A stretch of 64,000 nucleotides of DNA from Gnetum montanum (lineage: Eukaryota; Streptophyta; Gnetopsida; Gnetales; Gnetaceae): NCBI GenBank assembly GCA_015680685.1, contig MNCI01002086.1:174924-238923 (forward strand). Reading direction: 5' to 3'. How positions within the stretch are numbered: the first letter of the stretch is position 1; each line of letters opens with the position of its first letter. This document shows, one piece after another, positions 23,160-32,989 of the stretch. The notes under the pieces are model-generated. The model worked only from the letters and a program-made list of their open reading frames with translations. It did no database searches and was not told the origin of the DNA. Both the position numbers and the translations under genes were made by a program.

Positions 23160-23790
23160 AGTAGAATGAAGGTTCTAATACACAACCCCTTGGACAAAGT
23201 CAAGGGGAGGAACATCATTGTGTGGATGAATGCCTGAGGTAGGTTCACCAGCCTCATTTTCGCTTAGGACATGTGGGGCATCTTGGGACCACTTACCCTT
23301 CAAAGACTTATGATGTCTCTCCTGTTACAAGTCCCTTTGACATTATGCCTCTATGGAATGATATTCTCTTGAGTCATGGTCTTGCACAATGTATTTTGCA
23401 TGTAAGTGCAGCATGCTAATTCATGTGAGAGCATGAAGAAGCATGCTCGAGACCAAACGATTGGGAGGTAACACTATGTTACCTTCTAAGTCTCGCCAAT
23501 GTAGTTGTTCATCTTGATGGAGGATAAAGGTGAAGTCTGGTATATACTCATCAAGATGAATATATACCACTTAAACTTGTTGAGGGACTTGCAGATCAAC
23601 GTCATGTGTATTATGCAGTCGACTGTTTCCTATTTTAGACCTAGACAGTCAAGCACTTTTGTATGAAGAAGGAGACATACTCGTTTGTTCAGTGTGCAAT
23701 GTATTCTTGTTTATTATTTTCTCAACCAACCCTAAGGGTTCATTCCAATGATGTGAATGATTTTCTAAGTTCTAGTTAGCGCACAAACAA
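23160..23790 (-). other. G1 5' leader
   Basis: Between the gag start and the primer-binding site; no reading frame of note. Non-coding leaders of several hundred bases are usual in this family. Confidence 0.5.
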
Positions 23791-23814
23791 CTAAGTCCCT
23801 GGAAACAGTGCCAA
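23791..23814 (-). other. Primer-binding site of G1
   Basis: On the minus strand, directly inside the LTR: TTGGCACTGTTTCCAGGGAC. This aligns with the tRNA-Asp type site TTGGCGCCGTTGCCGGGGAC, with changes at the CpGs. It proves the minus orientation and marks 23815-25.5 kb as the 5' LTR. Confidence 0.8.
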
Positions 23815-25523
23815 TGATGAGCGGCGAGGTACCCCTATGCTCAACCATACAAATATGAGTGTTTCATGCATGATTCGGTTGAATTCCAAGGACTAAGTGC
23901 TTATGCACCCTTATGGAACAAGGGTGGGTTGGTTGATTGTTGTCTTCCCAAGCTTACCTATATGTCACGATTGTATGGTTAAGTAAGCTTGAGGCATATG
24001 ATTTTTATAGCTTTTATGTTTTTATGTCCTGTGCTAATAAGGGAGAAGAGAGATAACTAAGTGACTAATTTATCTTAACTAGTCATTAACTAAGCTCTAA
24101 CTAATCCTAACACCAACATTCGTTCTCAGTTTCCATACACATCTTGAACTAGTGCAACACTACTGGGATTACCAAACGCTAATCGTTACTGGGTTACCAA
24201 GTGTTACACGCATGCTCGAAGTGATCGTAGTGAGTGTATTTTAACGATTTTCTTAATTGATCAAAATGAATTGCTACGCTAATAACATAAATGTAAAGTG
24301 TATAAAATAAAATAAAATGAAATAAGTTCATAAGAAAATAAAATAAAGGAAATGCGTAAGAAAAATAATCTCAAGTGCTGCAAGGATGAATCAAAGAGCT
24401 CGTCTTTATTGTCGTACACAAGGTGTGCTCAAGTACACAATGCTTGAATAAAGATCCATCCACACTTAGATCTCCTATTTTGGGCACTTGGAAAATACTC
24501 TAACTTTCAAATAGACTACAAGAGCTTCTGATGAGTGGCAAGGTACCCCTACACTCAACCATACGAATACGAGCATTACACGCGTGATCCGGTCGAACTC
24601 GGCAGACTAAGTGCCTACACGCCTTATGGAACACTTAAGGTTAATACTTAAGGTTAATCGTTCATTGTCTTCCCAAACTTACTTGTATTTTTCATGGTTG
24701 TATGGTTAAGTAAGTCTGAGGTATGTGATTTTTATATCTTTTATGTTTTTATCGCCTATGCTAATGAGGTAAAGGGTGAAGAGACTAATTAACTAACTTT
24801 AACTAACTAAGTTCTAATGCCTAGCATCAGTATCCGTTCCCACTTACCATTCACACCCTGAGCCGATGCAACCTTCTGGGATTACCAAATACTATTCGTT
24901 ACTGGGATTACCAAGCGTAATGCATGTGCTCAAAGCGGTCATATTGAATGCACTTAACTAGGAGAGAAGGGTTGAGAGAGATTTAATTAACTAATAAAGC
25001 ATTTAAATAATAAATAATAAATAATAATAAGTAAAGTCCTATTTAGCTTAGTCCATGTACTGTAAGATTTATCCAAGAAGTTCTTCTTTATTTCCATACA
25101 CAAACTTGTGCTTAGGTAAAATATTTGCTCCAATAAAGATCCGTTCACTTTGGAGCTCCTACTGCGGGCACATGGAAATTATTCTATCTCTGGAGAGGTA
25201 AAACTGCCAGAGTTTCGCTAAGGGTCTAGATCTAGATTGAGAAACAAGGGATAACCACATCTTATTTATAGATTTGGTGACACACTACGATATCGTGTAC
25301 ATGATATTGCAGGGGATGCGATATCGCGGCCCATGTGATATCGCATCTCACTAGTTTCACTAATTGACTGCTAAAAGACTTCCTTCCCCAATTGTGCGCC
25401 TGGGCACTGTATTTATAGGCTTGGGAGCAACTACTCTAATAATTAGAGTAACCACTCTAATAATTAGAATAAACTACTAGAGTAACTGCTCTAATAATTA
25501 GAATAAACTGCTAGAGTCTAGAG
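23815..25523 (-). repeat. 5' LTR of G1, interrupted by S1
   Basis: 23815-24528 and 25354 to about 25510 together match 11004 to about 11850. The part equivalent to the last bases (CTCTCTCATCA) is missing; instead the sequence runs into three CTAGAGT units (25511-25531) and then element A's LTR. Confidence 0.88.
24529..25353 (-). mobile_element. Solo LTR S1 nested in G1's 5' LTR
   Basis: 825 bp beginning TGATGAGTGGCAAGGTACCC and ending CTCACTA, related to but clearly diverged from G1's LTR (shared AACCATACGAATACGAGC, TTGTCTTCCCAA, TGTATGGTTAAGTAAG and the TTATTTATAG box at 25262). Five-bp flanks are GCTTC (24524-24528) and GTTTC (25354-25358), one mismatch. The host LTR sequence joins cleanly across it (GACTACAAGA before, TTGACTGCTAAAAGA after). 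The end region is rich in GATATCG palindromes, including GCGATATCGC at 25318-25327. Confidence 0.88.
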
Positions 25524-26130
25524 TCTAGAGTCTGTTAGAGTGCTACCATGCTTATGTAGCCTAGAATTGTTTGGTTGATGTGGAGTCTAGTGTTTGTGTG
25601 ATAATTAAAGCTTTTGGTTTTTTCTCATTTTTACCATTAATGCCTTAAACATTAAAACATCAAAAACATCTATAAAAGTTTAAAATAAAAAAAAAATATA
25701 TTCAATCCTTTTTTTCATAAGCTGTAATGATTCAACCTTACCCAAGAAGGTCATGATTGTATGACATGGTGTTGGGTCATTGAAGTTGTGACTAAAAACC
25801 ATTCTTACTACATTTCCTATGTGGTGTTGCACCTGTCCCCAAGAATGATTGCAATGCATGTATTTATTATTATTTTGTTCTTTATAATTATAAAATTGGT
25901 AAATAATCATAAAATATAAAATCATAAATATTCTCTAATCTTTCCCACAATGACAACATAGGTTTGAATTGTATTATATTTATTGTAATATCTTTTATAT
26001 TTCTTGAATGCAATGACATACATGAGTATTCTTGGCATCCACTCAACATCATCTTTGAAACTTATGACTAAATTTCATAGTGATTCAAATGATATATCCC
26101 TTTGGTCCAAAACCACCAAGACCCCTATCA
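25524..26130 (+). repeat. 3' LTR of element A, right segment
   Basis: Matches about 2494-3129 of A's 5' LTR, with a small internal deletion relative to 2770-2815. It ends ..CCCCTATCA at 26130, after which the P1 copia reading resumes. Confidence 0.85.
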
Positions 26131-26139
26131 TTTCCTCAA

Positions 26140-26720
26140 CTATAAGGACGATGATATTGATAACATAAAAATTGAATATGGTAATTTTCTCAACATAGAA
26201 AAAATGGGAGATTGAATTGTAAGACTATCCAATAATAAGGGCATAGCTATAATTGATGTATTTCTCATTCCAAATCTTTCAAATCCCTTGTTATTTGTAG
26301 GAAAAATCACGTAGATAGGAATTAATGCAAGATTTAGAAATGAATTGTGTACTAGCACAAAATCTCATGGAGAGAAGATCATAAAGAGAAAAGCCTACAA
26401 TAATCAAATCTACTATATACATAGTGATTATTTTGACTTAAAAGGGAATCTCACTAGCACTAGCACTAGCAATAATGTTCAAGAACTAAAAACTTATACT
26501 ATTTAAGTACCAATATTCAAAGAAAAATCAAGAAAAATTACCACTAATATAAATTTAGAAATTTATTATTCTTCCATAAATGATGAGAAAGCAAAAATAT
26601 GAAACAAACTATTAGAACACATCATATTATAACATTGAAAACATGGCAAAACTAAAAAGAGCTATAGGAAACTAACTCAAAGAAACTCCAAAGAAGAGAT
26701 GTGAAGTTTTCATATCAAGA
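26140..26720 (+). pseudogene. Copia P1 protease C-terminal part and pre-integrase region
   Basis: The plus strand reads IKIEYGNFLNIEKMGD, VRLSNNKGIAIIDVFLIPNL and LFVGKI, the copia protease C-terminal half. The GAG-pre-integrase region follows with EKIIKRKAYNNQIYYIHSDY near 26372-26440, closely similar to EIIKIKALNNRIYYLKCDY in M1. It continues the copia cut at 1988. Several frameshifts occur. Confidence 0.75.
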
Positions 26721-26739
26721 AAATAAGTAAATAGTCTTC

Positions 26740-27450
26740 ACACCATGGCCATGAAAAGAAAAGATAAACTTCTTGAGATAATTCATAGTGATCTTGTTAG
26801 TACTATGCCAATCACATCAATGGGAGGAGCAAATTATACCTTTTTCATGGTGGATGATTATTTTATATTTACTTGAACATATAACATAAGAAATAATGAT
26901 GAATTTGCAAGTAAATTTAAAGATTTATATACCATCATGCACTATACTATGAATCACACTATAAAGGCCATTAGATCAAATAAAGGAGGAAAGTTATTCA
27001 ACAAAGACTTTGAAGAATTTTTCTCAAACCAAGGAATTTTCCATCAAACAATATGGGAATATAGTATCTAATCAAATGTAGTTGTAGAAAGGAAAAATAG
27101 AACCTTAAAAGACATGATGAGATGTCTTCTAACAAATGCATAATTACCAAACAAATATTGGAGCATGGTCATGGCCATGACAGCCTATATTACCAATAGA
27201 ATTATTAGTAGTAGCAAAAAAGACAAATCACATTATGAACTATTTTATAACAAGATACTAAATATCATGCACATGAAAATATTTGGGTGTCATTACAATG
27301 TTAAAATTCCAAAATAATTTCTAGATAAGTTGGATAATAGAGTAAAAATCACATATTTCCTAGCTATGATACAAAAACAAGTGAATACAAATGCTATGAC
27401 CCAAGTGAACATTAGTGGTACTCATTTAGAGACATGATATTTATTGAAGA
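26740..27450 (+). pseudogene. Copia P1 integrase remnant
   Basis: Reads LLEIIHSDLVSTMPITSMGG (first catalytic Asp), ANYTFFMVDDYF, NDEFASKFKDLYTIM and AIRSNKGGKLFNKDFEEFFS, where the second catalytic Asp of 'SDxGGEF' is Asn. QGIFHQ, NVVVERKNRTLKDMMRCLLT (catalytic Glu), LPNKYWSMVMAMTAYITNRI and MHMKIFGCHYNVKIPK follow. All copia INT blocks are in order, with stops near 26873, 27070 and 27142. The second Asp loss and stops make it inactive. Confidence 0.85.
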
Positions 27451-27599
27451 ACAATTTGGCATAAATAAGCTTCAGATGACAATGAAAAATCATAGATTCA
27501 AAATAACTTTAAGCCTTGGGTTTAAAGCAGCCACCCTTAAGATCAAATGCAAGATAAAAATTTTGAAATAAGGATATTTAGATTTACTTTATTTAATAT

Positions 27600-28300
27600 T
27601 CTTGCCTACTCAACCCTTAGTTAAGAGCTAAAAAACATACAAGAAGCATTAAATATTAAAGAATGGAAGGAATCCATGGACAATGAATATGAAGCCATCA
27701 TGAAAGAAGCAATTATAATGAAAAAAGAGAAATTATCAAACACAAAGCAAGACTTATTACAAGAGGATTTAGACAAAACAAATACATTGAGTATAAAGGA
27801 ATATTTACAGCCATAGCAAGGTTTGAAATTATAAAACTTATTCTTTCTATAGAAGCTCATCAAAACTTAAAAGTATATCATATTGATGTAAACTCAACTT
27901 TCCTTAATGGTAATCTAAATGAGAAGGAAAATAAGACAAAGTGTGGAAACCCAAAAAGGCTTTGTATGATTTAAAGCCAACTCATAGAGCTTGGTTCCAT
28001 AAAATTAATGAGTTTTTTCTTAAGAAAATATACTCCTCGTGCATGTTTAAACCAACCTTATACTACAAACATGATAACAATGAGTTCATTTTGATATATA
28101 TCTATGTTGATGATCTAGTATTTACTACCACTAATCAAAAGATATTAGAAGAATTCAAATTAGACATGAAGAATGAATTTAAAATGAAACACCTTGGGCA
28201 TCCATGTTGAATAAGAAAAGGAGGGTATTAAGATTTTTTAAACCATGTATTTTAAATCAATACTAGAGAAATACAACATTTACAAGAAAAAAACTAGTAA
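27600..28300 (+). pseudogene. Copia P1 reverse transcriptase remnant
   Basis: Starts EALNIKEWKESMDNEYEAIM, then a short internal deletion, and in the next frame KHKARLITRGFRQNKYIEYK, AIARFEIIKLILSIEA and VYHIDVNSTFLNGNLNEKEN. A frame at 27941-28207 reads KKALYDLKPTHRAWFHKINE and IYVDDLVFTTTNQ, with the YVDD catalytic motif intact at about 28103-28114, then EFKMKHLG. Roughly 33 codons are missing after EYEAIMKE compared with M1, where 'W.LV.KPK...DCKWTYKTK' is present. RT order and position after INT are as expected for copia. Confidence 0.87.
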
Positions 28301-28379
28301 ATTCTCTCCTTCCTCACAACATTGAACTTTAAATCAAAGATAACACTCCTCTTGTTAACTTAATTATATACAAAAATAT

Positions 28380-29060
28380 GATAGTATCACATAGATTTCT
28401 ATGTCGCACTAGGCTTGATCTAGAATTTGTCACATCATATCTATCTTAATTCATAAAAGAATTAATAGAATATCATCTTAAATTTCTTATTCATTTACTA
28501 AAATTTGTGAAAGACACTATAGATTATGGACTAAATTATGCCAAAGGAGATAAAAAATTTCATGCCTATGCTAATGAAAATTTGGGAGGAGTTAATGAAA
28601 ATAGGAAATCAATTTCAAGATCAATTATATTTCATGGGAAGGATGCCATCTAATGAAATCCAAAAATAAAACATTAGTAATCCTTCAACAAAAAAATTTA
28701 TTTTCATGACATAATGTACTCAACATATTCTTTGGATCAAAAAATTGATGATAGACCTTGGATTTCATGTTGACCTATCCATCAACTTAGCATGTGACAA
28801 TACATAAGCTATAAAAATTTCAAATGAACTTGTTCTTCATAGGAAATTAAAACATATTGATATAAAATAACATCATAAATCATGAAGTAAATAAGGGCAA
28901 TATCAAACCAATACATGTTGAATCAAATAATTAGTTAGCTAAATTATTGACAAAATAATTTTTGCATCATAGGAATGAGCACCTTTGTAATGATATAGGC
29001 ATTATGAAAACATCAAGAATGAAGAAGGAAGATCAAGGAACTTGCATTTTGAAGTAATTT
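28380..29060 (+). pseudogene. Copia P1 RNase H remnant
   Basis: Across frames: KTLVI..., EFISWHNVLNIFFGSK, a part like 'DLGFHVDLSINLACDNT', LVLHRKLKHIDIK, NKGNIKPIHVESN and FLHHRNEHLCNDIGIM. These are the copia RNase H end blocks (x-x-H-x-R-x-K-H-I-D; V-x-x-G-x-I-x-x-x-H-x). Coding ends near 29056. M1 contains the matching end QEVKEGTIKSIHI. Confidence 0.75.
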
Positions 29061-29590
29061 TAGGTAGTGAAAGAATTATTTGGTTATCTTGAATTTAAAA
29101 TGAGAAGCTAATAAAATTTGTATTTTTGGAAATCATAGAAATTTATCTACAATTTGGAAATAACATGTACTGCAAAAGATATCTAGAAGATGGATTTATG
29201 TTATGTTCTTTCTATCCTATCAAAAATCACAATAATTCTAGTAATGAAACTTTGAGAGATAATAACTCAAAAGTTGTGTTTCTGATGCTAAAATTATGAC
29301 TAAACCTTTACAAAAATATTATCTTTTAAATAAATTTGGAATCACATCAAATCATTATGAGATAAGGGGAAAATGATCTAATAACTTGTCATTGATTTTG
29401 GTAAAATTTTAGTACTTAGAAAATATACCAAATTTTATAGTGAATATCTCCCAAACCACAATAGATATTGAGATGAAATTTTACATGAATGTAGCCACCT
29501 ATTATAGCTTTGAAATAAATCTAAAATGAATAAAAATATTAATAAATTCTTAGATATGATCAAAATAATGAATGCCACCGATTCTGACTA
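29060..29590. other. Junction between P1 and M1, nothing certain
   Basis: About 0.5 kb of AT-rich sequence between the 3' ends of two copia elements facing each other. A short plus-strand reading near 29296-29360 (MTKPLQKYYLLNKFGI) resembles the end of another copia RNase H ('ADIxTKPL...LGI') but is too short to rely on. P1's 3' LTR could not be identified. Confidence 0.4.
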
Positions 29591-29792
29591 TTCAACTTCC
29601 AATAATGATGAATTGATGAATTTTTGAAAGATTGATAAATTGATGATGAAATAGAGAAATTAGTGCTGAAATTACATTAATGATTCCTTGGTGATAATTT
29701 TCAAGAGATGTCTTAGATATATATACGTGATAAGAGGGGCAAATTTTACTAAAGATTACATATATATGGACTAGGGCCAAAATAACATTACA
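29590..29792 (-). repeat. Copia M1 3' LTR, U3 start
   Basis: On the minus strand the sequence after the polypurine tract begins TGTAATGTTATTTTGGCCCT, a start typical of copia LTRs. No second LTR copy is in the window because M1's 5' part lies beyond G2, so the left limit is arbitrary. Confidence 0.5.
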
Positions 29793-29793
29793 A

Positions 29794-29807
29794 CTACCCC
29801 TCAATCT
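29794..29807 (-). other. Polypurine tract of M1
   Basis: Minus-strand AGATTGAGGGGTAG directly before the LTR start. Copia tracts commonly have this AGxxxGGGG form. It supports a 3' LTR to the left and minus orientation. Confidence 0.6.
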
Positions 29808-29981
29808 AAACATTTCCTATACTTTATTGAAATAGACTACTATAAAATAATAAATTATTTTTTCTACTCTACAAAAAAATAATCCTTCCTTAGAGTGGAA
29901 TGTAATCTTCATTCTTTATCTTCACTTTCTTCTTTCTTTATGATGCTCTGAATTTCTACATATTCATTAAGGTACTTAATC

Positions 29982-30326
29982 CTATGAGATAAAAGGTTTT
30001 TTAAGTAAGTTAACAAGTTGCTCTTTTGAATAAATGTGAATGGATTTGATGGTTCCTTCTTTCACTTCTTGCTTGATGATTTCAAATCTGGCGTGTGTTG
30101 CAAAGATTTCTTCATAGTCAATGTGTTTCTTTTGTTTGAATCCTCTTGCCTCAAGTCTTGGCTTATGTATGGTGAATTCTCCTTTCTCATTGTATTTTGT
30201 TTTATATGTCCACTTACAATCAATAACCTTATTATATTTTGGTTTATCCACTAATTCCCATGTGTTATGTCTTAGGATGACATTGTACTCTTTGTTCATG
30301 GCTTCTTTCAAGACTTTTAATTTCAT
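29982..30326 (-). pseudogene. M1 RT N-terminal part joined in frame to RNase H end
   Basis: A single 114-codon frame. Residues 1-85 are copia RT: EAMNKEYNVILRHNTWELVD, CKWTYKTKYNEKGEF, RLEARGFKQKKHIDYEEIFA, ARFEIIK. Residue 86 onward is the end of copia RNase H: QEVKEGTIKSIHIYSKEQLV, NLLKKPFIS. About 1.2 kb that should hold the rest of RT with its YVDD, and most of RNase H, is missing, yet the frame is kept. P1, where both regions are present apart, shows the two parts normally. This is most simply an internal deletion at short matching bases. It could not be enzymatically active. Confidence 0.88.
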
Positions 30327-30507
30327 GCTTCATTGACATTGGTTGGTTCTCTTGAGACTGTTGAATATGCCATATTTGTAATATTGTGAGATCTTGTAGT
30401 TCTTATTTTAAAGTTTTTGTCTAGCATTTGAGCCTGAGGATGGTGTCTTTAAACCCAAGGTTTTGAACTGTAACGTGTTTAATTTCTTTTGCTCTTTAAA
30501 AAAATCA
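30327..30507 (-). other. M1 INT-RT linker, left part
   Basis: Copia sequence between the RT start and element B's left end. No domain. The five bases before B are AATCA. Confidence 0.5.
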
Positions 30508-30721
30508 TGAAACACCACCAACATTGCATGTTGTAGCCTTTGTTATCTCCATCCCATGAAACCCAAGGCTAAATTTCATTGTAAATGTGAAGATTGCAAC
30601 CCATGAGGTGCAATCTCACATACTTTATACTTTTGGGTCTAAAAAATGCCTCATAAGTGATCAAAGCCTCAACTCCCAAGTGAAAGAAGTCATATAATGT
30701 CTATATTTGGGCTTTGAAAAA

Positions 30722-30742
30722 GGGAGGGGGGAGGGGGGGTGG
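30722..30742 (+). other. G-rich run, possible G-quadruplex
   Basis: GGGAGGGGGGAGGGGGGGTG on the plus strand. The right LTR has a matching but different G-rich run at 42613-42639 with four G-tracts. Plant LTRs are known to carry quadruplex-forming sequences. Confidence 0.55.
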
Positions 30743-30879
30743 TTGCTGAATGAAAAAATTGGCATTTTGATGGCTTTTATGGGGGGTGTAACATTTTCCA
30801 CGTTGGAGATGCCCATCTAGGGGTATAACTCATGTTTTGGGGCTATAACTTAGCTAGCCCCACCATTGCAGGGTAAGAC

Positions 30880-30904
30880 ATCAACTATGCCCCAACATAG
30901 ATGC

Positions 30905-30938
<34 letters not shown>

Positions 30939-31070
30939 NNNNNNNNNNNNNNNNNNNNNNNNNNNNNNNNNNNNNAGGCCATTCCCCCAATGTGGGTGCC
31001 ATCCCTCCAACATGGATGCCATTCCCCCAACATGGATGCCATCCGTTCCCTTAACATGGGTGTTGTACCC
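30880..31070 (+). repeat. Minisatellite in B's LTR, with (CT)n and gap
   Basis: Units of about 20-24 bp with the core CCAACATGGATGCCATCC are repeated about five times (TATGCCCCAACATAGATGCC, then after the gap CCCAATGTGGGTGCC and so on). The right LTR has the same array in other form (42815-42895, CCTAGCATGGAT units). (CT)n covers 30911-30938 and N covers 30939-30975, so the true length is unknown. Open frames through the Ns are not genes. Confidence 0.85.
30939..30975. other. Assembly gap (37 N)
   Basis: A run of N directly after a (CT)n tract in B's left LTR; true length unknown. Confidence 1.
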
Positions 31071-31893
31071 TTGTTACTTTTTTTAGTAAATGAAATAACT
31101 TTGAGGCTATGGGGATATAACACTTACCATACATAGTAACCTAGTTGAATTTGGACACCTACAACACCTTCACATAACATTAATTTGTTAGCAATCAGCA
31201 CAAGAGTTTCTAGCAAAATTATGGCCATAAAACTTATATAACCCATGCTTGTGCACCATGAAAGGGTTTTACTCCTTGGGCATTCAATAGCTTTGAAAAT
31301 TCATTACAATCACAAAGCTTTAGGAAGAAAATTTTAGAATGGAACCCATAACCATTGTAGGCAATTTTACCCCCCTAAGATTGTGTGTGGTCTTGTATCA
31401 ACGTTGAGTAGCTTGGGCACTATGACTCCTAGTGTTGTTCTTCTTGGTAGCCCAAAACCCACATGCATCTCATCCTCCTACAGCACTAATGTTGTAGATT
31501 TGGTGAAATTCATAGTAAGGTTTCACATTTTTGGAAGTTTTGAAGCATCTAGATTGTGGAGCTGTGGATTCCAAGCACCCATTAAAGTGAACCCCTTTGC
31601 TACCTCGGGCACATCTTATACACATTTCTTGAATTCATTCTTTATTTTTATAATAAAGTTTAAAGTTTAGTTTTGTTGTTCAATTTGAATTTTTTTCCAT
31701 ATTTCTTTGCATTTATTTTCTTATATTTGCAATGTATTTTGATATTTTCTACTCCTATTTATAGTTTCCAAGTTCCTAGGTGATTTTCTAGACTGTCCAA
31801 GGTACCTTGGATCCTATTTTTCAGAGGTCCTTGGGATCCAAGGTTAAAACTATTTTGTTGAAATTTTTGGTCTTCCAGCAACCAAATTTTTTA

Positions 31894-32010
31894 GTTGTTA
31901 CAATCACTTGCATTGAACTTTGTCTCATCAAATACAACATCTTTTGAAACATGCAATTTCTGATTCACTTGTATTGAACTTTGTCTCATTCAAATATAAC
32001 ATTTTAGTTG
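31894..32010 (-). repeat. Copia-like piece just inside B's left LTR
   Basis: On the minus strand this resembles the copia stretch after INT (around 'DVVFDE'), and it matches 43714-43790, which is M1's own sequence to the right of B. The motif CACTTG(C/T)ATTGAACTTTGTCT occurs twice (31905 and 31965). No primer-binding site was found here. It is unusual for an element's 5' internal end to match the host flank on the other side. Confidence 0.55.
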
Positions 32011-32989
32011 TTATTGTTTTCTAGTGCTAGAAGAAGAGCCTCCACCCCAAGTTCTTTACCTTATTCAATCTAACATTTTCTACCACCAAGCCCCCAATGT
32101 GGGTGTTTGGGCTTTGAGAAAATTCATAGTAGTTTCTAGGAATTCTCTATCAAGGCGAATGTTAACATCCTACCAAAATGAAAATAAAACCTTTGGAAAA
32201 CAAACCAAATTTTTACTTTAACTTTTAGCAAAAAACTTAAAAATTTCCGAAGGGTAACCCTCTAATGCTATGTAGGAGGGTGTAAAATTTTTAATCTTAC
32301 CCCCCTTATTTTCCTCTCTCCACCTTCAGCATGGGTGATCTACTTCCTATTGTGGGTATTACCCCTAGCATGGATGTTACATCCCCTAGCATACATGTGT
32401 ATCATACCCCCCTTAGCTAGGGTGTCATACCCTCCTAAACCACTCAAACCCCTTGCTGTAAATTTTTTCTAGCACGGTCAATGTTGCCAATTCCCTAAAA
32501 ACCTCACCTTTGGAAAAATCAAAGTTTCCACTTTGGTTTTTTAGCTAAAACAAAACCTACCATAAGTAAATGCCCCTACACCAATGTTGTGAAGCAAAAG
32601 TTAAGATTTTATATCTTACCCTCTTTGTTTCCCTTTTCTTTCTCCTAGCATTGGTGTGGTTGGCTAGTCAAGCATGGTTGGGGTTTGATACCAACCTTTT
32701 TCCATTTTGGATAAAGGGGTATATTCCCCTTGACCTCTCACTTAGTATTTATAGACAAAAAACCATTTCAACCATTTTTTTACCCCTTTTAGCATTTTTA
32801 GAATTTCACTTACTAGAATTTATTTTTCTTCTACTAATTTAGCTTTCATCAAGTCATTTTTCAACACCTTTCATGATGTCTTTCAATTGATCAACCGTAC
32901 TACTTCTTAACCTAACAAATATGGCATCTAGCCAAGATGTAGTTTGTATTTATGACCTAAAACACCCTATAGTCGTATAACGAAGGTAA
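32011..32989 (+). other. Element B leader
   Basis: Non-coding, with further CCTAGCATGGATG-type units near 32330-32420 like those of the LTR minisatellite. An open frame at 32570-32842 is hydrophobic and T-rich with no known motif, so it is not called. Confidence 0.45.

Larger units (their letters stand above)
11004..25523 (-). mobile_element. Ty3/gypsy element G1 (Athila/Tat-like), nested in A
   Basis: Direct repeats 11004-11872 and 23815 to about 25510 are its LTRs. Minus-strand gag (22.4-23.1 kb), PR (17.3-17.6 kb), RT-RH (15.3-16.6 kb) and INT (13.8-15.0 kb) read right to left. A primer-binding site lies at 23791-23814. The same family as G2 (46041 onward), shown by similar LTR starts, INT, PR and 3' non-coding sequence. 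The right LTR is interrupted by S1 (24529-25353) and lacks its terminal CTCATCA. All frames are broken. Confidence 0.85.
1989..26130 (+). mobile_element. Ty3/gypsy element A (Athila/Tat-like), itself split by G1
   Basis: Two LTR copies, a degraded tRNA-Asp-type primer-binding site and plus-strand gag, PR, RT-RH and INT remnants define a Ty3/gypsy element inserted in the P1 copia protease. The 5' LTR is 1989-3129. The 3' LTR is 10839-11003 plus about 25524-26130, separated by the G1 insertion. Without G1, A would be about 9.6 kb. Coding parts are full of stops, and two internal deletions (RT N-terminal part; INT zinc finger and first catalytic region) make it non-functional. No clear 5-bp target duplication was found (TTGTA left, TTTCC right), presumably through decay or a shifted boundary. 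Confidence 0.75.
30508..31893 (+). repeat. 5' LTR of element B
   Basis: Begins TGAAACACCACC and ends ..TTTTTTA, a mutated TTTCA. It matches 42412-43713: GCATGTTGTAGCC, CATCCCATGAAACC, CTCACATACTTTATACTTTTGG, CTTACCATACATAGTAACC and TTTTTGGTCTTCCAGCAA. It carries a G-rich run, a minisatellite, a (CT)n tract and the assembly gap 30939-30975. Confidence 0.85.

Noticed and set aside
30866-31123. Three open frames running through the N block, with Leu-Ser or Glu-Arg repeats
   Set aside because: They are made by the (CT)n tract and the assembly gap within B's LTR.
31383-31670. 95-codon frame, repeated at 43202-43489, possible conserved gene
   Set aside because: It is part of B's LTR; both copies are open but LTRs are normally non-coding and no family is recognised.
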